Source of the DNA: Eucalyptus grandis
Lineage: Eukaryota > Streptophyta > Magnoliopsida > Myrtales > Myrtaceae
Length of the DNA stretch: 64,000 nt
Assembly (NCBI RefSeq): GCF_016545825.1
Contig: NC_052612.1
Coordinates: 3,596,001 to 3,660,000, forward strand
Reading direction: 5' to 3'
Shown here: positions 22,250 through 34,015 of the stretch, piece by piece
How positions within the stretch are numbered: the stretch's first letter is position 1
How the letters are laid out: every line of letters begins with the position of its first letter
Made by a program: the position numbers and the translations under genes
Notes under the pieces: generated by a model
What the model was told of the DNA's origin: nothing
The model's database searches: none
What the model saw: the letters and a program-made list of their open reading frames with translations, nothing else

Positions 22250-23982
22250 CTGGCAATATCTCTGATCTCTAAGAGTATGTCTGTTATTTGCACAATATGC
22301 ACATATGATTGTATATGTTGTAAATTCATGAATTTAAAGGTGATTTATGCACGACAATTTTGTCAGTTTTGCATCATCTGAATTCCACTGGGGAAGATTT
22401 TGAAAGACATCCTTCATTTAGAATATAGATATCTAGAGCATGCTAGATGAGGGACTTTCAGTCTGAAAGGACTTTCCACTCACTCTCATGGAAAAGGCTA
22501 TCCTAATCATTGATGCAAGATTTATAAGGATCACATTATCTCACTATCATCATGTCAACAGGGGTCCGAGTATTCTCGCAAATGGTACGACTTTACCAAT
22601 GTGAGAGGTCTTTGTTGAAATTGTGATGAAGACTTAGTCAATGGCTCATCAAATGGGACCGTCGAGGTCGCAGCTGATGGACGAAATGTTGCATGCTCAT
22701 CTCTGGGTTTACAAGTCAAGAACCCAGTGTAGGGGTGGTTCTTGACGGGGGTAGGATAGAAATTTCACCAGTGTATGGGCTCAATGGGGTGAGCGATGGA
22801 ATGCCTCTCACTATTTTGGCTATCGTACTATTCGCGAGAGAACTCTTTACCTTACAGCCATGGAATCTTCTGCACTCATCTCACAAGTGTATAGATGGGG
22901 GGGGGGCTGTGTGTAAGATATGGCTTGTCTTTCATCATCCTGACGCGCCTCATCCAGCATGCTCAATCAATTTGGTATTCTTCACTTGGCTGTCTATTCT
23001 AATAATCCTTGTAGAATAAGTGATTTAGACAGACAAAATCATCATACAAAATCCATTTGGAAAAGGCATGCAACATTTTAAATGTGGTGGAGTTTGTACT
23101 TTCAGAACAAATGAATTGTTTTGACTCAAAAAAGACCCTATTGACAACTTTAAGGGCTAACATAGTGGTGTTTCCAAATATGTTAGATTTTGAACATCAA
23201 AAGGGTTATTCACAAATGGGTGTCGATGGATTGCTCCTATTAAGTAGGGACATGACACAAGAAGGATCAGCCAGGGTTGGGGATCTGATCATTGATTTGA
23301 CAGGCCTTTCTGCTTTTGCCCCTATAGAAGAGAAAATGTACAAGTAGATCAATTAGTCTGGCCAAAATCAAATGTGAGTTAAGGCCTAAAGATTTTCTGT
23401 CATTTACTTTGGTGATTACTCAGGACACCATTTTGCTTAGGAGAGTTTATCAGAGTTTGATATGTCTTTCCTTGATTTGTTGTCCTTGTTTTTGACAGTC
23501 AGGTGATCCTACAAAAGATAAGAAAGAACGTGTCAGTCACGAATTCTCTTAGAAGTTGAACAACTGGGAATGATAAAACATTATCCTTCATTGGTTTGCA
23601 ATTGATTGGATAGACCCGAGGCATCAGGAGGATATGAAGTCCACTAGGCTAAGGCGTCGGTGGTGTCCGTAGGGCGTTTTCTTTTTCGTTTAACCGAACC
23701 AGCTTCTAGACAACACGTCCTTTCATACCAAGTTAGGTACATCAATATGGGTCACTTGATTTGCCCAAATTAATTATTAAGCTTGGTTCTTTGAATCCCA
23801 ATGCTTCCTGTCAATAGCGAAAATATGTCATAAACGAGTTCAAATAGTGGGAGTATTGGAAACGATACCAAATTATCCTTCCTCATAGTTTGTATTTCTT
23901 AACTCCTAGGGATATTTGAATGTCAATGACGGCCTTTTGTCTTTGACACAGTTTAATGTCTCTTTTGATTGACCCTCCTTAT
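22250..23982. other. Non-coding interior of the Tat-like element
   Basis: No recognisable retroelement domain on either strand. Short open frames (such as 22693-23019) look fortuitous. This is where pol would be expected in an autonomous relative. Confidence 0.5.
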
Positions 23983-24480
23983 TCATGGCCATGTATACAT
24001 GATTGATGGTTGTTGATTCATCTTCAACGCCTTCCTTCTGTGGAATTTTCTTTTGTCTTTGACTATATGACCATTTGCAACATTAGGCAAAGTCATGTAC
24101 TTCAAGTTTCTATGGAATCTAAGATGGACAATCAAAACCTCCAATTCTCTGATGGCAATTACTTCTTGCGAGAGCATGCGTCTGAAGCACGAAGTGAGGT
24201 TTCTAGGCCCTAAGTCATCGTCTGAATAGGGGCTAGAGATCGTTTCAACTATCTGGATTTTTTCTCTGTTGACAGTAGTTAATTCAAAGGAAGATAAGAA
24301 ATTTCTTCTTTGTGCTTCTTGGCTCGTCGAAGCTGGAAGTCCCATCAATGAACTCGCGACATCCTGCCTTGAGCCTTTTGAACGTGTTGATCCTTTCTGT
24401 TTGCCCCTGCTTTCTTGGAAGGGTGTTTTTGAATTTGGTGAGCTCACACGCTGTGCCAGCTTTAAATGCCTCATGATCAC
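23983..24480 (-). pseudogene. Unassigned Gag-downstream open frame of the Tat-like element
   Basis: A 165-residue basic frame rich in K, R, S and Q (for example SRGKQKGSTRSKGSR) lies just 3' of the Gag segment in element sense. It resembles the charged linker that follows Gag in such elements, but no zinc knuckle or protease motif is visible. I cannot name a domain. Confidence 0.35.
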
Positions 24481-24806
24481 ACTAAGTCAAAGGGGATGAT
24501 ATTCTGAGACACGAAGTGAGTGAGTCAGAAAGACAAACATGATTACATTTAACATCTTGTTTTGACGAAAGCTTTTGGTAATCAAATATTTTCTGTTTCC
24601 AAAATATGTCTTTGGGGGAGAAAAAGCATGAGGAAGCCCAGCCCTCAGTATTCTCCTTGGATGATATTTTCTTTTCATGGTTTGATAGTATCATCGGGCT
24701 GGTTTGGAATACCGTCTCATGCTCTCAAAAATATTAGAACTGTACATTAGATTACTGGAATGGAAAATGCAATAGTAGTACACTAGACATGATAAGAGAC
24801 ATGAAA

Positions 24807-25673
24807 CTATAAAAACAAGCAAAAGTCATGAAAACTTCTATGAGAAAGGAGCACTTTGATTGTGTTGGTTCTGAAATCAAGCGCCTGAGAGTTCCTCGCC
24901 TCTAGTAGACTCAAAGTATTTTCGCATGAGAGGGCCACTTCATTGAAGCTACGGAAGTGCAAACCATGTAACCAATAACGATACTTGTGAGGTAAAACTC
25001 CTATGAACAGCTTTATCATTTCTTCTTCGGCCAGTTGAGGGTAGGTTTGCATCATAAAAGCCTTCCACTTCCTTGCATATGCTCTGAAATCTTCCATTGG
25101 TCTTCTTCTAAAGTGAACTAAGTTCTCGCAAGGCGGTTCGTTCCAATCGGCTTTGATACTAAAGCGGGAATGCGAAGATAGCTCATTCAAATCTCTCATG
25201 AGGTAGATATCTGCTGTGACAAACCATTGCAATGCAGGCCCTATAAGACTTTCTTGGAAGGCCTGAGTTGTGAATAACATCGAGCTATAGTACTAACTCA
25301 TTTCAGCGTGGAGATATTGCACAGGGCAAGTCGTGTCATTATACTTGCGGAGATTAGGTATCCACATCTCTCCAAGGGTCATGATCCTATGAGTGCAAGA
25401 CGGGCTTGATATATCCTGGTTAGGCCACTGGTTTTCCCATTGCATATTCGTTGTAGTGGTGAATTTTTCTGCTTCGGGGAAACTGAACTCTGTCAAGATT
25501 ATCCCATTGCTTTTTTCCGGGTCAAAATCACCAAACGAGGATGAGCCATTTAAGCCATCTTCATGGTCAAGTGACAAGCTTAGTAGTTCATTAGGATCAT
25601 AGCGGATAAGGACGAATGTTCCCTCTTCTGATAGGCTTTCGACCCTGTGTGCGGGTAGGAAGCAGTTATACAA
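24807..25673 (-). pseudogene. Retrotransposon Gag (Retrotrans_gag-type), frameshifted
   Basis: Two minus-strand frames join here. 25673-25293 carries the lead-in (MWIPNLRKYNDTTCPVQYL, like the W-x-P-x-L-x-K-Y-x-G-T-x-C-P start of plant Gag). 25280-24807 continues with AFQESLIGPALQWF, LVHFRRRPMEDFRAYARKWK and EEEMIKLFIGVLP. These are standard landmarks of the capsid helical core. The two are separated by a stop/frameshift near 25285. The protein would have formed the particle shell. Confidence 0.75.
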
Positions 25674-25839
25674 TGAATGGCCGATTTCATCTGTATAACA
25701 CTAGTAGTCCTTGGGATTGTATCCTAGGGACTGGAAGTCTTCAGGGTTGTACTCCAGGGAATGTTAAAAGTTTTGGTGTGGCGGCTCATCAGCTATCAAA
25801 TTTCGCCTATACTCAGTGGTAGATGTTGAATTGATTTGT

Positions 25840-26223
25840 TTAGGCTTTCTTTTTTTTGGCTCCTGGTCCAGACCTTTTGAGTAAGGCCCTTCGTTTCGCC
25901 AGTTCAATTCTATTAAGGGGAGTGAGAGATAGTGGAGCTTCACTCTCTGCTTCCCTCTCTAGGTTGATAGGGGTTGGTATTTTTTGAACCCTAGCTCTTG
26001 CACTAAGCTTGGGGAGCCGTCCTATCATGCCCCGGTCTTGCATAGGCTCTGTGTCTTTGACCTCGTACACAGGCTCCTTACCTTTCCCAGTGGGAAACTT
26101 TTCGGCAATAAGACTTTGCTCAGTCGCCCATTTATCATGTGAGGCTTCATTGACATCTTCTTCTCCTATCTCAGCGGCTAACGGCTCCTCGTGCTCCGTG
26201 AACATCAGTTCTTTGTAGGGCAA
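25840..26223 (-). pseudogene. Charged linker frame between two Gag-like segments
   Basis: 127 residues, acidic then basic, ending in a Lys-rich tail (GPGAKKKKA). It lies between the two Gag-like blocks in element sense. No domain recognised. It may be the C-terminal tail of the upstream Gag copy. Confidence 0.35.
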
Positions 26224-26269
26224 GGTGATGTGAGGGCTGATGTTAATATTATATTATTGGTGAAAAACA

Positions 26270-26787
26270 TGAATTAGTTCCCCCTAGGTCTTACGGGGAC
26301 TAATCTTCCTGACAACATACCATCGCAAGGCGGGGCCAGTCAAGCTTGATTGGTACGATTGAATCATCCTTCGGACCAGGTAGGCCTACAAGTAGGTCTC
26401 CGTGCGGGAGGTATCAGCATACCTTTCGTATTTATGTGCTTTGAGCTCTTCAGGGATCTCAATGCTGGCGTAATTGGACAAGTCCATGGGATTCTACCCC
26501 TGCAGCCGGTTTAACATTTTCATGATCTTTTCAAACTGTCTATGGTGTTGGCTATTCTCTGGCAAATTTGTGGGTGTCATGACGGTGCTTAAAGTAGCTA
26601 TGGAGTTGGGTTTGACTTGAGTGGATTCCATTTGCTTTGAGAGTTGTCGAAGGAAAATGGACATTTGTCCTACGCCGTCTTCAATGTTGGCGAGGCGATT
26701 TTGTACGTCATTCTGATCATGCCCTATTATGTGAGGCCATTCGCGGGTGGCTGATAGTTGACGATTCATAATTACCTGGTATCGCAA
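26270..26787 (-). pseudogene. Second, more decayed Gag-like segment
   Basis: 26787-26494 is a helical, coiled-coil-like frame (NRLANIEDGVGQMSIFLRQL) of the kind preceding Gag. Directly downstream, around 26400-26270, MIQSYQSSLTGPALRWYV can be read among stops. This is the same capsid motif as AFQESLIGPALQWF at about 25260, so the element holds two Gag-like units in tandem. Confidence 0.55.
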
Positions 26788-27073
26788 AAATCATGAATGA
26801 GCATGAAAGTAGACAAAGATTGACCCATGGCAATAGTCTAACTACTTTTACTTATCTAAAGAGGATTTATAGATCGCCAACTTCTAACATCTAAAACTTG
26901 AAATTGAAATGACAGAATGAAATACTAGATATTAAAAAAATAGTCCCTAAACAATAGGACAAAACTTTCACAATATTAACACTAAGGGGCACATGATTGC
27001 TATTTTATATGCGACGGAGAGCCTTTCTCTTGCACAGATGCTTGCTTTCTTGGACCGGCTCTGAGGTGTGTAT

Positions 27074-28050
27074 TCAGTCCATTCCCAAATCCCTCTCCAT
27101 AAGCTCTACTTGCTCGTGCTGACTGCTCTCACTGATTGAGTGAGGGACCGATGGCTTCCATTTTGTCGGGATATGATGGTTGTGGATGTAGGACGTGGAG
27201 GCATAGTGGGCTTTTTCTTCTCCCTCAAGCCCTTCAGAAACCATGATCCTTTTGCGATGGCACTTGTCCCAAGTTTCCTCAGCGATAGAAATTTCGAATG
27301 CGTAGTCACTGCTTGTGTCGAAAAGAACTGGAGGGATCATCCTCTTGAAAGGCAGTAGGATCTCCTGAAGGGCTCAATATTGTTGTGCCACCCGATATGG
27401 GTAATAGGAAATGGCACTGGTGAGGCCGAGTAACGGAATTGGGCAACAGCGCTTGTAAGTGAAGCGAGCTCTCTTTTCATGGAACCAACCAGCACACCAT
27501 TGGAATGCCTCAGGAGCTGGGTCTCTTAGGAAGTTTATCCAATTTAAACAGCTTTGATTGGGAATGTATGGTCCTAAAACCATAAATTTTTGTAATGGAT
27601 TTTCGAAATCATTTGTTTCAGACGATCGCATGAAGCCTTGGAATTCACTTAGGTGAGAAAAGAACCAGACTTGTAAAATTTCCGGAGAGACTCGCATGAT
27701 TTTTTCCGTGTTTTCTTTAAAATGATTAAAGGACAAGAATGTTTCAGTTAAAATCATGTTGACATAATTTTGCCCCCTCAAGATCTAATCAACTATCCAT
27801 GCCATCTTAGGACTTATGACATTTCTTTGATAGGGGAAAATGATGAACCTGAAAAAGGTCAGGAGGAAAATCTCACTTTTTTGGGTCATAGGCTGATTTT
27901 AAAAACAGGCATTCATAAATTCTAGTGGGCAGGTATTATGGTTGTTTTCAAGAATTTGTCTCATAACATGAACTTCAGTTCTTAAAAATCGTGCTAACCC
28001 ATGCAACGGGATGATGCATGTTGATGGCCTGACAAGCTTATTCTCGAGAG
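27074..28050 (-). pseudogene. DUF7745-type plant retrotransposon protein, C-terminal part
   Basis: Readable segments in minus-strand order: ENKLVRPSTCIIPLHGLARFLRTEVHVM (about 28040-27960), a stretch with stops, the open frame 27781-27374 (NYVNMILTETFLSF, EILQVWFFSHL, FMVLGPYIPN, PIPLLGLTSAISYYPYRVA) and a tail at 27340-27074. This matches the DUF7745 family of plant transposon proteins, whose biochemical role is unknown. The N-terminal part lies at 34020-34350, on the far side of the inserted solo LTR. Internal stops show decay. Confidence 0.6.
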
Positions 28051-28055
28051 GCATT
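28051..28055. repeat. TSD (GCATT), left copy of outer solo LTR
   Basis: Identical to 34016-34020. The pair brackets the outer solo LTR exactly. Confidence 0.92.
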
Positions 28056-29144
28056 TGTGACATCCCAAATTTCTGATTCTGTTTTCAATTAAATGAGACG
28101 GACTTTTCATTGATGCGCTTATAGTTCAATTCTCCGAGCTGATCACTCACAAGATAACTAGTCTATCGTGTGAAGCCGTTAAGGAATTTAAATGCAATAG
28201 GCTTGAGAATCGACCATGAACCGACCGCTCGACCGTATAAATCTTCAAAGATTATTACGACACTTTGTCGAGAATCAAACAGAGATTAGTAATAGGTCGA
28301 TCCGACTGAGATTTGTGATTAGAGTGTGGGTGATTCCACCTGATTTCAATATCCTCGTCGATCGGCACTGAACTGATTATTTTGTCATTTTGGGTACCCT
28401 GTGTCCGTATTTGAAACCTCAAGATTTTCACGACAATCGAGAATCACCAATGTATCGAAGATTATGTCGTGGCTTGAAAATAATCAACCACGGGTCAATT
28501 GCACTGAAAATTTCTAAAAGCTACCCGGTAGATTAAGACGCGCTCAAATCGCGCCAGATTAAAATTAACCGTGATTTTAAATCTGAATTCAAAAATTGAA
28601 AGTTCTACCATGTCACAATTCATTTTAGGAACATCGACTCATCTTCAGAAGATTTTTCTGCAAACCAAGATTTTTGGTAGAAAAGCAAAGTAAGGCCGTT
28701 TTTGTTCGAGATTGTCAGCGGGCTGTTTTTGATCGAATCTTTGGGATGCAAGTTTGATCATTTCACGGGGAAAAGTTATAAGAAGGTCGAGGACACATGG
28801 ACCAATTTATTTGAGCTTCAATTGAGCTTCAATTGATTGGAATTAAGAGAGAATTGAATGGATTGAATGGGGAATGTCCAAAATTCGTAGCTCCCATGGC
28901 ACACCACATTTTGCACCTATTGCCAAGCTTGTAGAGGAAGATTGGAGGAGAGAGAGTGGCTGAGGTCATGTGGTGTCATGGTGGGGGCAAAGCCAATGAG
29001 AAGATGGCAAGTGTTGAGCTTTAGAGAGCCCAAGGAGACCCCCCACTCTTCAGCAGCTTCTTCTCCCTTAATCCAAAGCTTTCTCCATTGTTGTTGAAGG
29101 AGAGAAGCTCAGCAAAAACTAGAGGAACCAAGCAGCATCAACCC

Positions 29145-32100
29145 TGTCACGCCCCGATCCTCAGGCACGCACACATCCGTCTCACTTGGTCGATTTTATA
29201 ATGCGATATCCCAGGACAATGTATCGCCGACCCTTTCATTTTTAAGCACATGCGGAAGCAGTTAAAAATCCCTGCATAATAAAAACGATGGGATAGAAAA
29301 GCAGGGCCATATTTTTCATATTGAAATTTATAACCAAACTTTTGTACATGACATCAACTAGAGAACTTCATAACTATTCACATCAATTGGAGTTCACAAA
29401 AGAAGATGGAATCTCAATCCCTTCAGGTCATACTCAAAATCTCTCTCGGTATTATCTTCTTCTCCCAAAATCCTTCTACTCAGGTTTCACCTCCGAGTTC
29501 TCCTTCTCAGATTCCTCCTCAGCTCCTCAACGGGGTCCTCAAATGTTTTTCCCCAAACTGGGATGAGACTACGCCTCAGCGAGTTCTACCCCACTAAGCC
29601 CAATTAGTAAACCATTATACTATAGGCTGCCTATTCACGCATAGAGCAGAAGACGTACCTTGGTCTTATATCCCACCTGCAAGTCAGTACAATTCATAAT
29701 AGGCACCCAAGCAATCATATCACTGATCGAAGCATCGATCAAATCGACCTAGTCGATTAAAAGCCAACAAGACCACTCACGGTCATTTCCATTCAGTCAA
29801 TCAATTTGCAACATCAGACTCAAGGCAATGATCAATCGACTTAGTCGATTACATGTCAACGATGACCTTTCCCTTGCCAATTCAGTTCAATCAGTCAATC
29901 CATGACAAACGAATCAAACCATATCGATGATTTCATCTATACTCGATAATTAATCTCAACATTCCCATTCAACATTCCCGCTCAAATATAGGCTCAAGGC
30001 GCTAGAGGTGACCCCAACACGAAGTCTCGTCATCGTGCGGTACTTAGTCCTTGACCACAAATAACAATAGTATAAGGCGCTAGAGGTAGCTCACACGAAA
30101 TCTCGCTATCGTGTAGTACTTAGTCCTTAACTACAAATAACAATAGTATAAGGCGCTAGAGGTAGCTCACACGAAATCTCGCTATCGTGCAATACTTAGT
30201 CCTTCACTACAAAATGCAATAGGGTAAGGCGCTAGAGGTGACTCACACGAGATCTCCCATCGTGTAGCACTTAGTCCTCCACTATGCATAACAACGCAGC
30301 AAGGTGCTAGAGGAAATTCCCATGCGACTCAGGTCGCCATGCAATACTTAGTCCTTAACTACAATAAGCAATGGTATAAGGCGCTAGAGGTAACTCACAC
30401 GAAGTCTTCTACTTGTGTAGTACTTAGTCCTTTACCTGCTCATGATCCATTGGTTTCCCTCAACACAACACACATCACATCACTTCCGATAATCCTCTTG
30501 CTATAATTGTAAGTCAACACACGATTAATCCCTCATGGCCCAATGACATTGTGCCTCGCACTGTCTTGGCCTCATTTCTTCGTATCAAAATATTCGATAA
30601 AATATCGTGCGTGGGCACACGGCTGGCCTTAGCCAAAATATAATATTTTCCTTTTCATAACTCCCACATTTTCTGTAGTCCATTCAAATATTTTTGGCAT
30701 CATCAATCGATGCTCAGTTATTTTTTTTCAATTAATAACCAGAGATTATTCAATTAAAGAATAATTTCCAATTTCACAAATAATTCAATTTAGCACAAAA
30801 TAAAGCTCAATTAAATAAATGGACAGCGCCACGACAATCAGCACAAAATTCCGGTCGTCGGCCATCTCAATCTTAATTTCCGAAAAATAAATAAATAAAT
30901 AATTAATTTCAAAAATTAATAATTAATTTCAATAAATCCAATTTAGCTCAATGAAAGCCCAATTAAATAAACGGGCTACACCACAATCATCAGCATAAAA
31001 ATTCGGCCACTAGCCATCCAAGTTGAATTTCCGGAAAATAATTAATTAATTAATTAATTTCGAAAATTAAATAATTAATATTAAAATTCAATTTAGCTCA
31101 AAATAAAGCCCGATTAAACAAACGGATTCCACCACAGTCATCAGCATAATTTTCCGGTTCTAGGCCATCTCCTTGAATTTTCGGAAAATAAATAATTATT
31201 TAATTTAATTCCGAAAATTAATATTTAAATGCCCAAAATCTCACTTAGGCCCGAATTGCCAAATTGAAGCCTAATTAGGGTCGGAAAATTCCCGAGATGC
31301 TTCCAATAAATAGTAGACCGCGTCTACTTGTTAATTGCACAATCAATTTATCTAAAACGCATCACAATTGACTAATAATTGCTAATTTATTCTAATCTAA
31401 CAACCTAAACATAATTAATTAAAACTAAACCAACCTTAAAGCATAATTAGTCAACTAATCCAAGATTAGTGAGATTACTCACCAAATCGCGCGCAAATCG
31501 GATCAATCCGACGGCGGCGACGCGAGGAACGAAACTTCCCAAAGCGACTCACGGATCCGAGGCCCGGAAACGGCCCAAAACGGCCTTGAACAGTGCTGGA
31601 AACCCATTTTTCCAGCTGCTGTTCATGGCCAAACGAGGCTGCTTCGGTGGCTGAGATGGCGGAGCAAGGCCGGCGGAGGGCAAGGGGAACGTCGGGGAGG
31701 TCGGGCGGAGCTGGGCGGTGGCCGGAGGTGGCCAGACGGGGGCTGGTCGGGGTGGAATCGAGCTAGGTCACGGCTGGATCGCGTGGCTTGGGCACGCACG
31801 GACGACGGGACGGCAGCTGGCGCACGGGCGCGGCGCGGGCCGCGGGACGAGCGGAGAGCGGGCGGCTGCGATCGTGAGGCTCCTGCTCGAGCTCCCTCTT
31901 CTGGTTCGCTTCCTCGGATGCGTGGGGAGGAAGAAGAAGAAAAAGAAAGAGAGAGAGAGAGAGGAGAGAGAGAAGGGCTTGACCGGTCAAAAGGGGAAAA
32001 GAGAAAGAGAATAGGCGGTGGGGGTGTTCGCATGGATGGGAGGGGAGAGGAGAGAAGAGAGAGAAAAGAGAGAAAGAAAGAGAATGGAGAGAGAAAAAAG

Positions 32101-32511
32101 AAAAAGTAAATAACATTACTTTTCCTATTGAATTTTCTTCTCTTTCCCTTTTTATTTTCTTTTTGATCTTTAATTTTCCTCCAATAATTTCTTTATTGAA
32201 ATTTCGGACTCAAGTCAATAATTTGACGGACGATGAGACAGAATCCTAAAAATAAGAATTATGACACGTTTAAAATTCGATTCCCGAAATCGAGTTCAAT
32301 TTCGTGGTTAAAAATCAATCGACGTGATTTTAGTCCAATCCAACAAATTGAGTAGCTTTTAGGGATTTTACTGCAGATACGTCCCTTAACGGCTTTACTC
32401 AATAGGTTAGTTAACTCTTGAGTGATCAGCTCAGAGAAAAAGGACCGCAAACACGTCGACGAAATGCCCATTTCACTTTATCGAAACGGGGTCGAATTTC
32501 AGGATGTCACA
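29145..32511 (-). mobile_element. Inner solo LTR, inverted (3.37 kb), TSD AACCC
   Basis: In plus orientation it runs from TGTCACGCCCCGATCC to CAGGATGTCACA, the reverse complement of a Tekay-type LTR. Perfect TSDs AACCC lie at 29140-29144 and 32512-32516, inside the outer solo LTR. It contains a 76-bp tandem array (29996-30440), several ATTAATTA-rich stretches (30890-31080), a GC-rich block (about 31500-31900) and GA-rich runs (31930-32110). Confidence 0.93.
29996..30440 (-). repeat. 76-bp tandem array in the inner solo LTR
   Basis: Six copies start near 29996, 30074, 30150, 30226, 30301 and 30378 (core aaggcgctagagg, then cttagtcctt). The position in the LTR corresponds to the 42-bp array of the 6845 LTR, but the units differ. 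Confidence 0.9.
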
Positions 32512-34015
32512 AACCCTCCAAAGATCGCATGCCCATCGGACCCCATTTCCTCCTCTGTTTTCCCCTCGTTCCAGTTTCTACTCCAGCCGACCTTTCCCCA
32601 AAGATCCGAGTAAACAGTTAACTTCCCGGTTGAATCAGCGAACGAGCCACCCATTGCCACTAAGACGACATCCAGACCGTTCCGGAGCACCTCGCCGCTC
32701 GCCGGAACAATTCTTCGGCTATCCCGTATGGCCGCCCGAAACCGCCGCTCGCCGACCGCTCCGGACTCGCCCGGTTGCGTCTGTTCACCTGTTTCGCGGT
32801 TTTCAGCCATTTTCTCCCCATTTCTACCCTACCTCCACCCATACCAACCACCAGCAAGATCCCTTTGACCCTTGGGAACCGCCGGTTGCCAACCACCCAC
32901 TCGCCGGAGCTCCGATTAGCTCGTTTTCGCCATTGAAGTTGCTCGTTTCTTCTCTGATTCAGCCTGATCGAAGTAGAAGACAGCAAGAAGTTCCAGACTT
33001 TGACGCCCGTTTTCGTGTCTTCTCAGCCTCCGTTGGTGTTGCCGCTTTGGGGTTTATCGACCGCCTTGGTGTCGTGGTCGCCGTGAACTCACTGCGCGCA
33101 AAACCGGTGAGTTTATCCTCTAAACCTTGCTTAGCAAGTTAATCATGCTTAAGGGGTGTTTAGATTAGTCTAATTAGGTTTAGGTTGTTAGATTATATTA
33201 TTTTAATGTAAATTAGATTAGTTGTATGATTAGTTTAATGGATGTTTAATTAGGGCTAATTGTATGATTAAATTAGTGTAATCTTGTTTAAGCCATAATT
33301 AATTATTTTTAATTAATTAATGTTTTCGAATTTATAAATATTATTTTATTAAATTATATTATTATAATATAATATTTAATTATTTAATTTTCGGAATTAA
33401 ATTTAATTATTTAATAATTTCGAAAATTTTGCCAAGATGACCTATTGTTAGAATTTCGCGCCGATCGTAGCAAAGGCGGTCGGTTTGTGTTAATTGTAAG
33501 CTTAAATTGAGAAATTGAGTGATTGATGGTTATGGTTAGTTATTCCAAAAGTGTGGAATTGAGTGATATTGATGAAGTTTTGGTATTTAACTTGAAAATA
33601 CCCGGTGTTTTAGAGGGTAGGACTCGCTGAGACGTAGTCTCATCTCGGTTGTAGGATAATATTTCAGGTCCCTAGATGACGGTCGTGGAGGACCAGAAGT
33701 CCTGGAGTTCGGAAGGTGGAGACTGAAGAATCGGCGAACGTGTCTGACAAGTTGGTCATAGGACAGTTCCCTAATTGTGGAGCCTGTCTATTTTGTAGAC
33801 AATCCAGTGTTGTATATAAACCTATGTGTTTATAAGAAAGCTTGTTTGGTTGTGATCGATTGCCTGCTTTTCTATCCCAAGTTAAATGTTGTCAGGGGAT
33901 TTGATTCGCTTCCGCATGCATAATAAAATTGAATGCGTCGGCAACATGTCCTGCGAAGTCGCATTTCTATCGACCGCAGTGGGATGTGCGCATGCTTGAG
34001 GTTCGGGGCGTGACA

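Larger units (their letters stand above)
28056..34015 (+). mobile_element. Outer solo LTR (Tekay type), split by an inverted solo LTR
   Basis: It starts TGTGACATCCC and ends GGGGCGTGACA, with perfect 5-bp TSDs GCATT on both sides. Parts 28056-29144 and 32517-34015 make a ~2.59-kb LTR after removing the inner insert and one TSD copy. It has the same layout as the 6845 LTR: conserved U3 core, GC-rich block (32530-33110), GGTGAGTTTA motif and conserved 3' part (gtctcatctcggttgtagg). No internal region or second LTR is present, so it arose by LTR-LTR recombination. Confidence 0.92.

Noticed and set aside
31623..33142. Open frames up to 212 residues rich in Arg, Glu or Pro
   Set aside because: They span GC- and GA-rich parts of two nested solo LTRs and cross the insertion boundary at 32511, so they cannot be genes.
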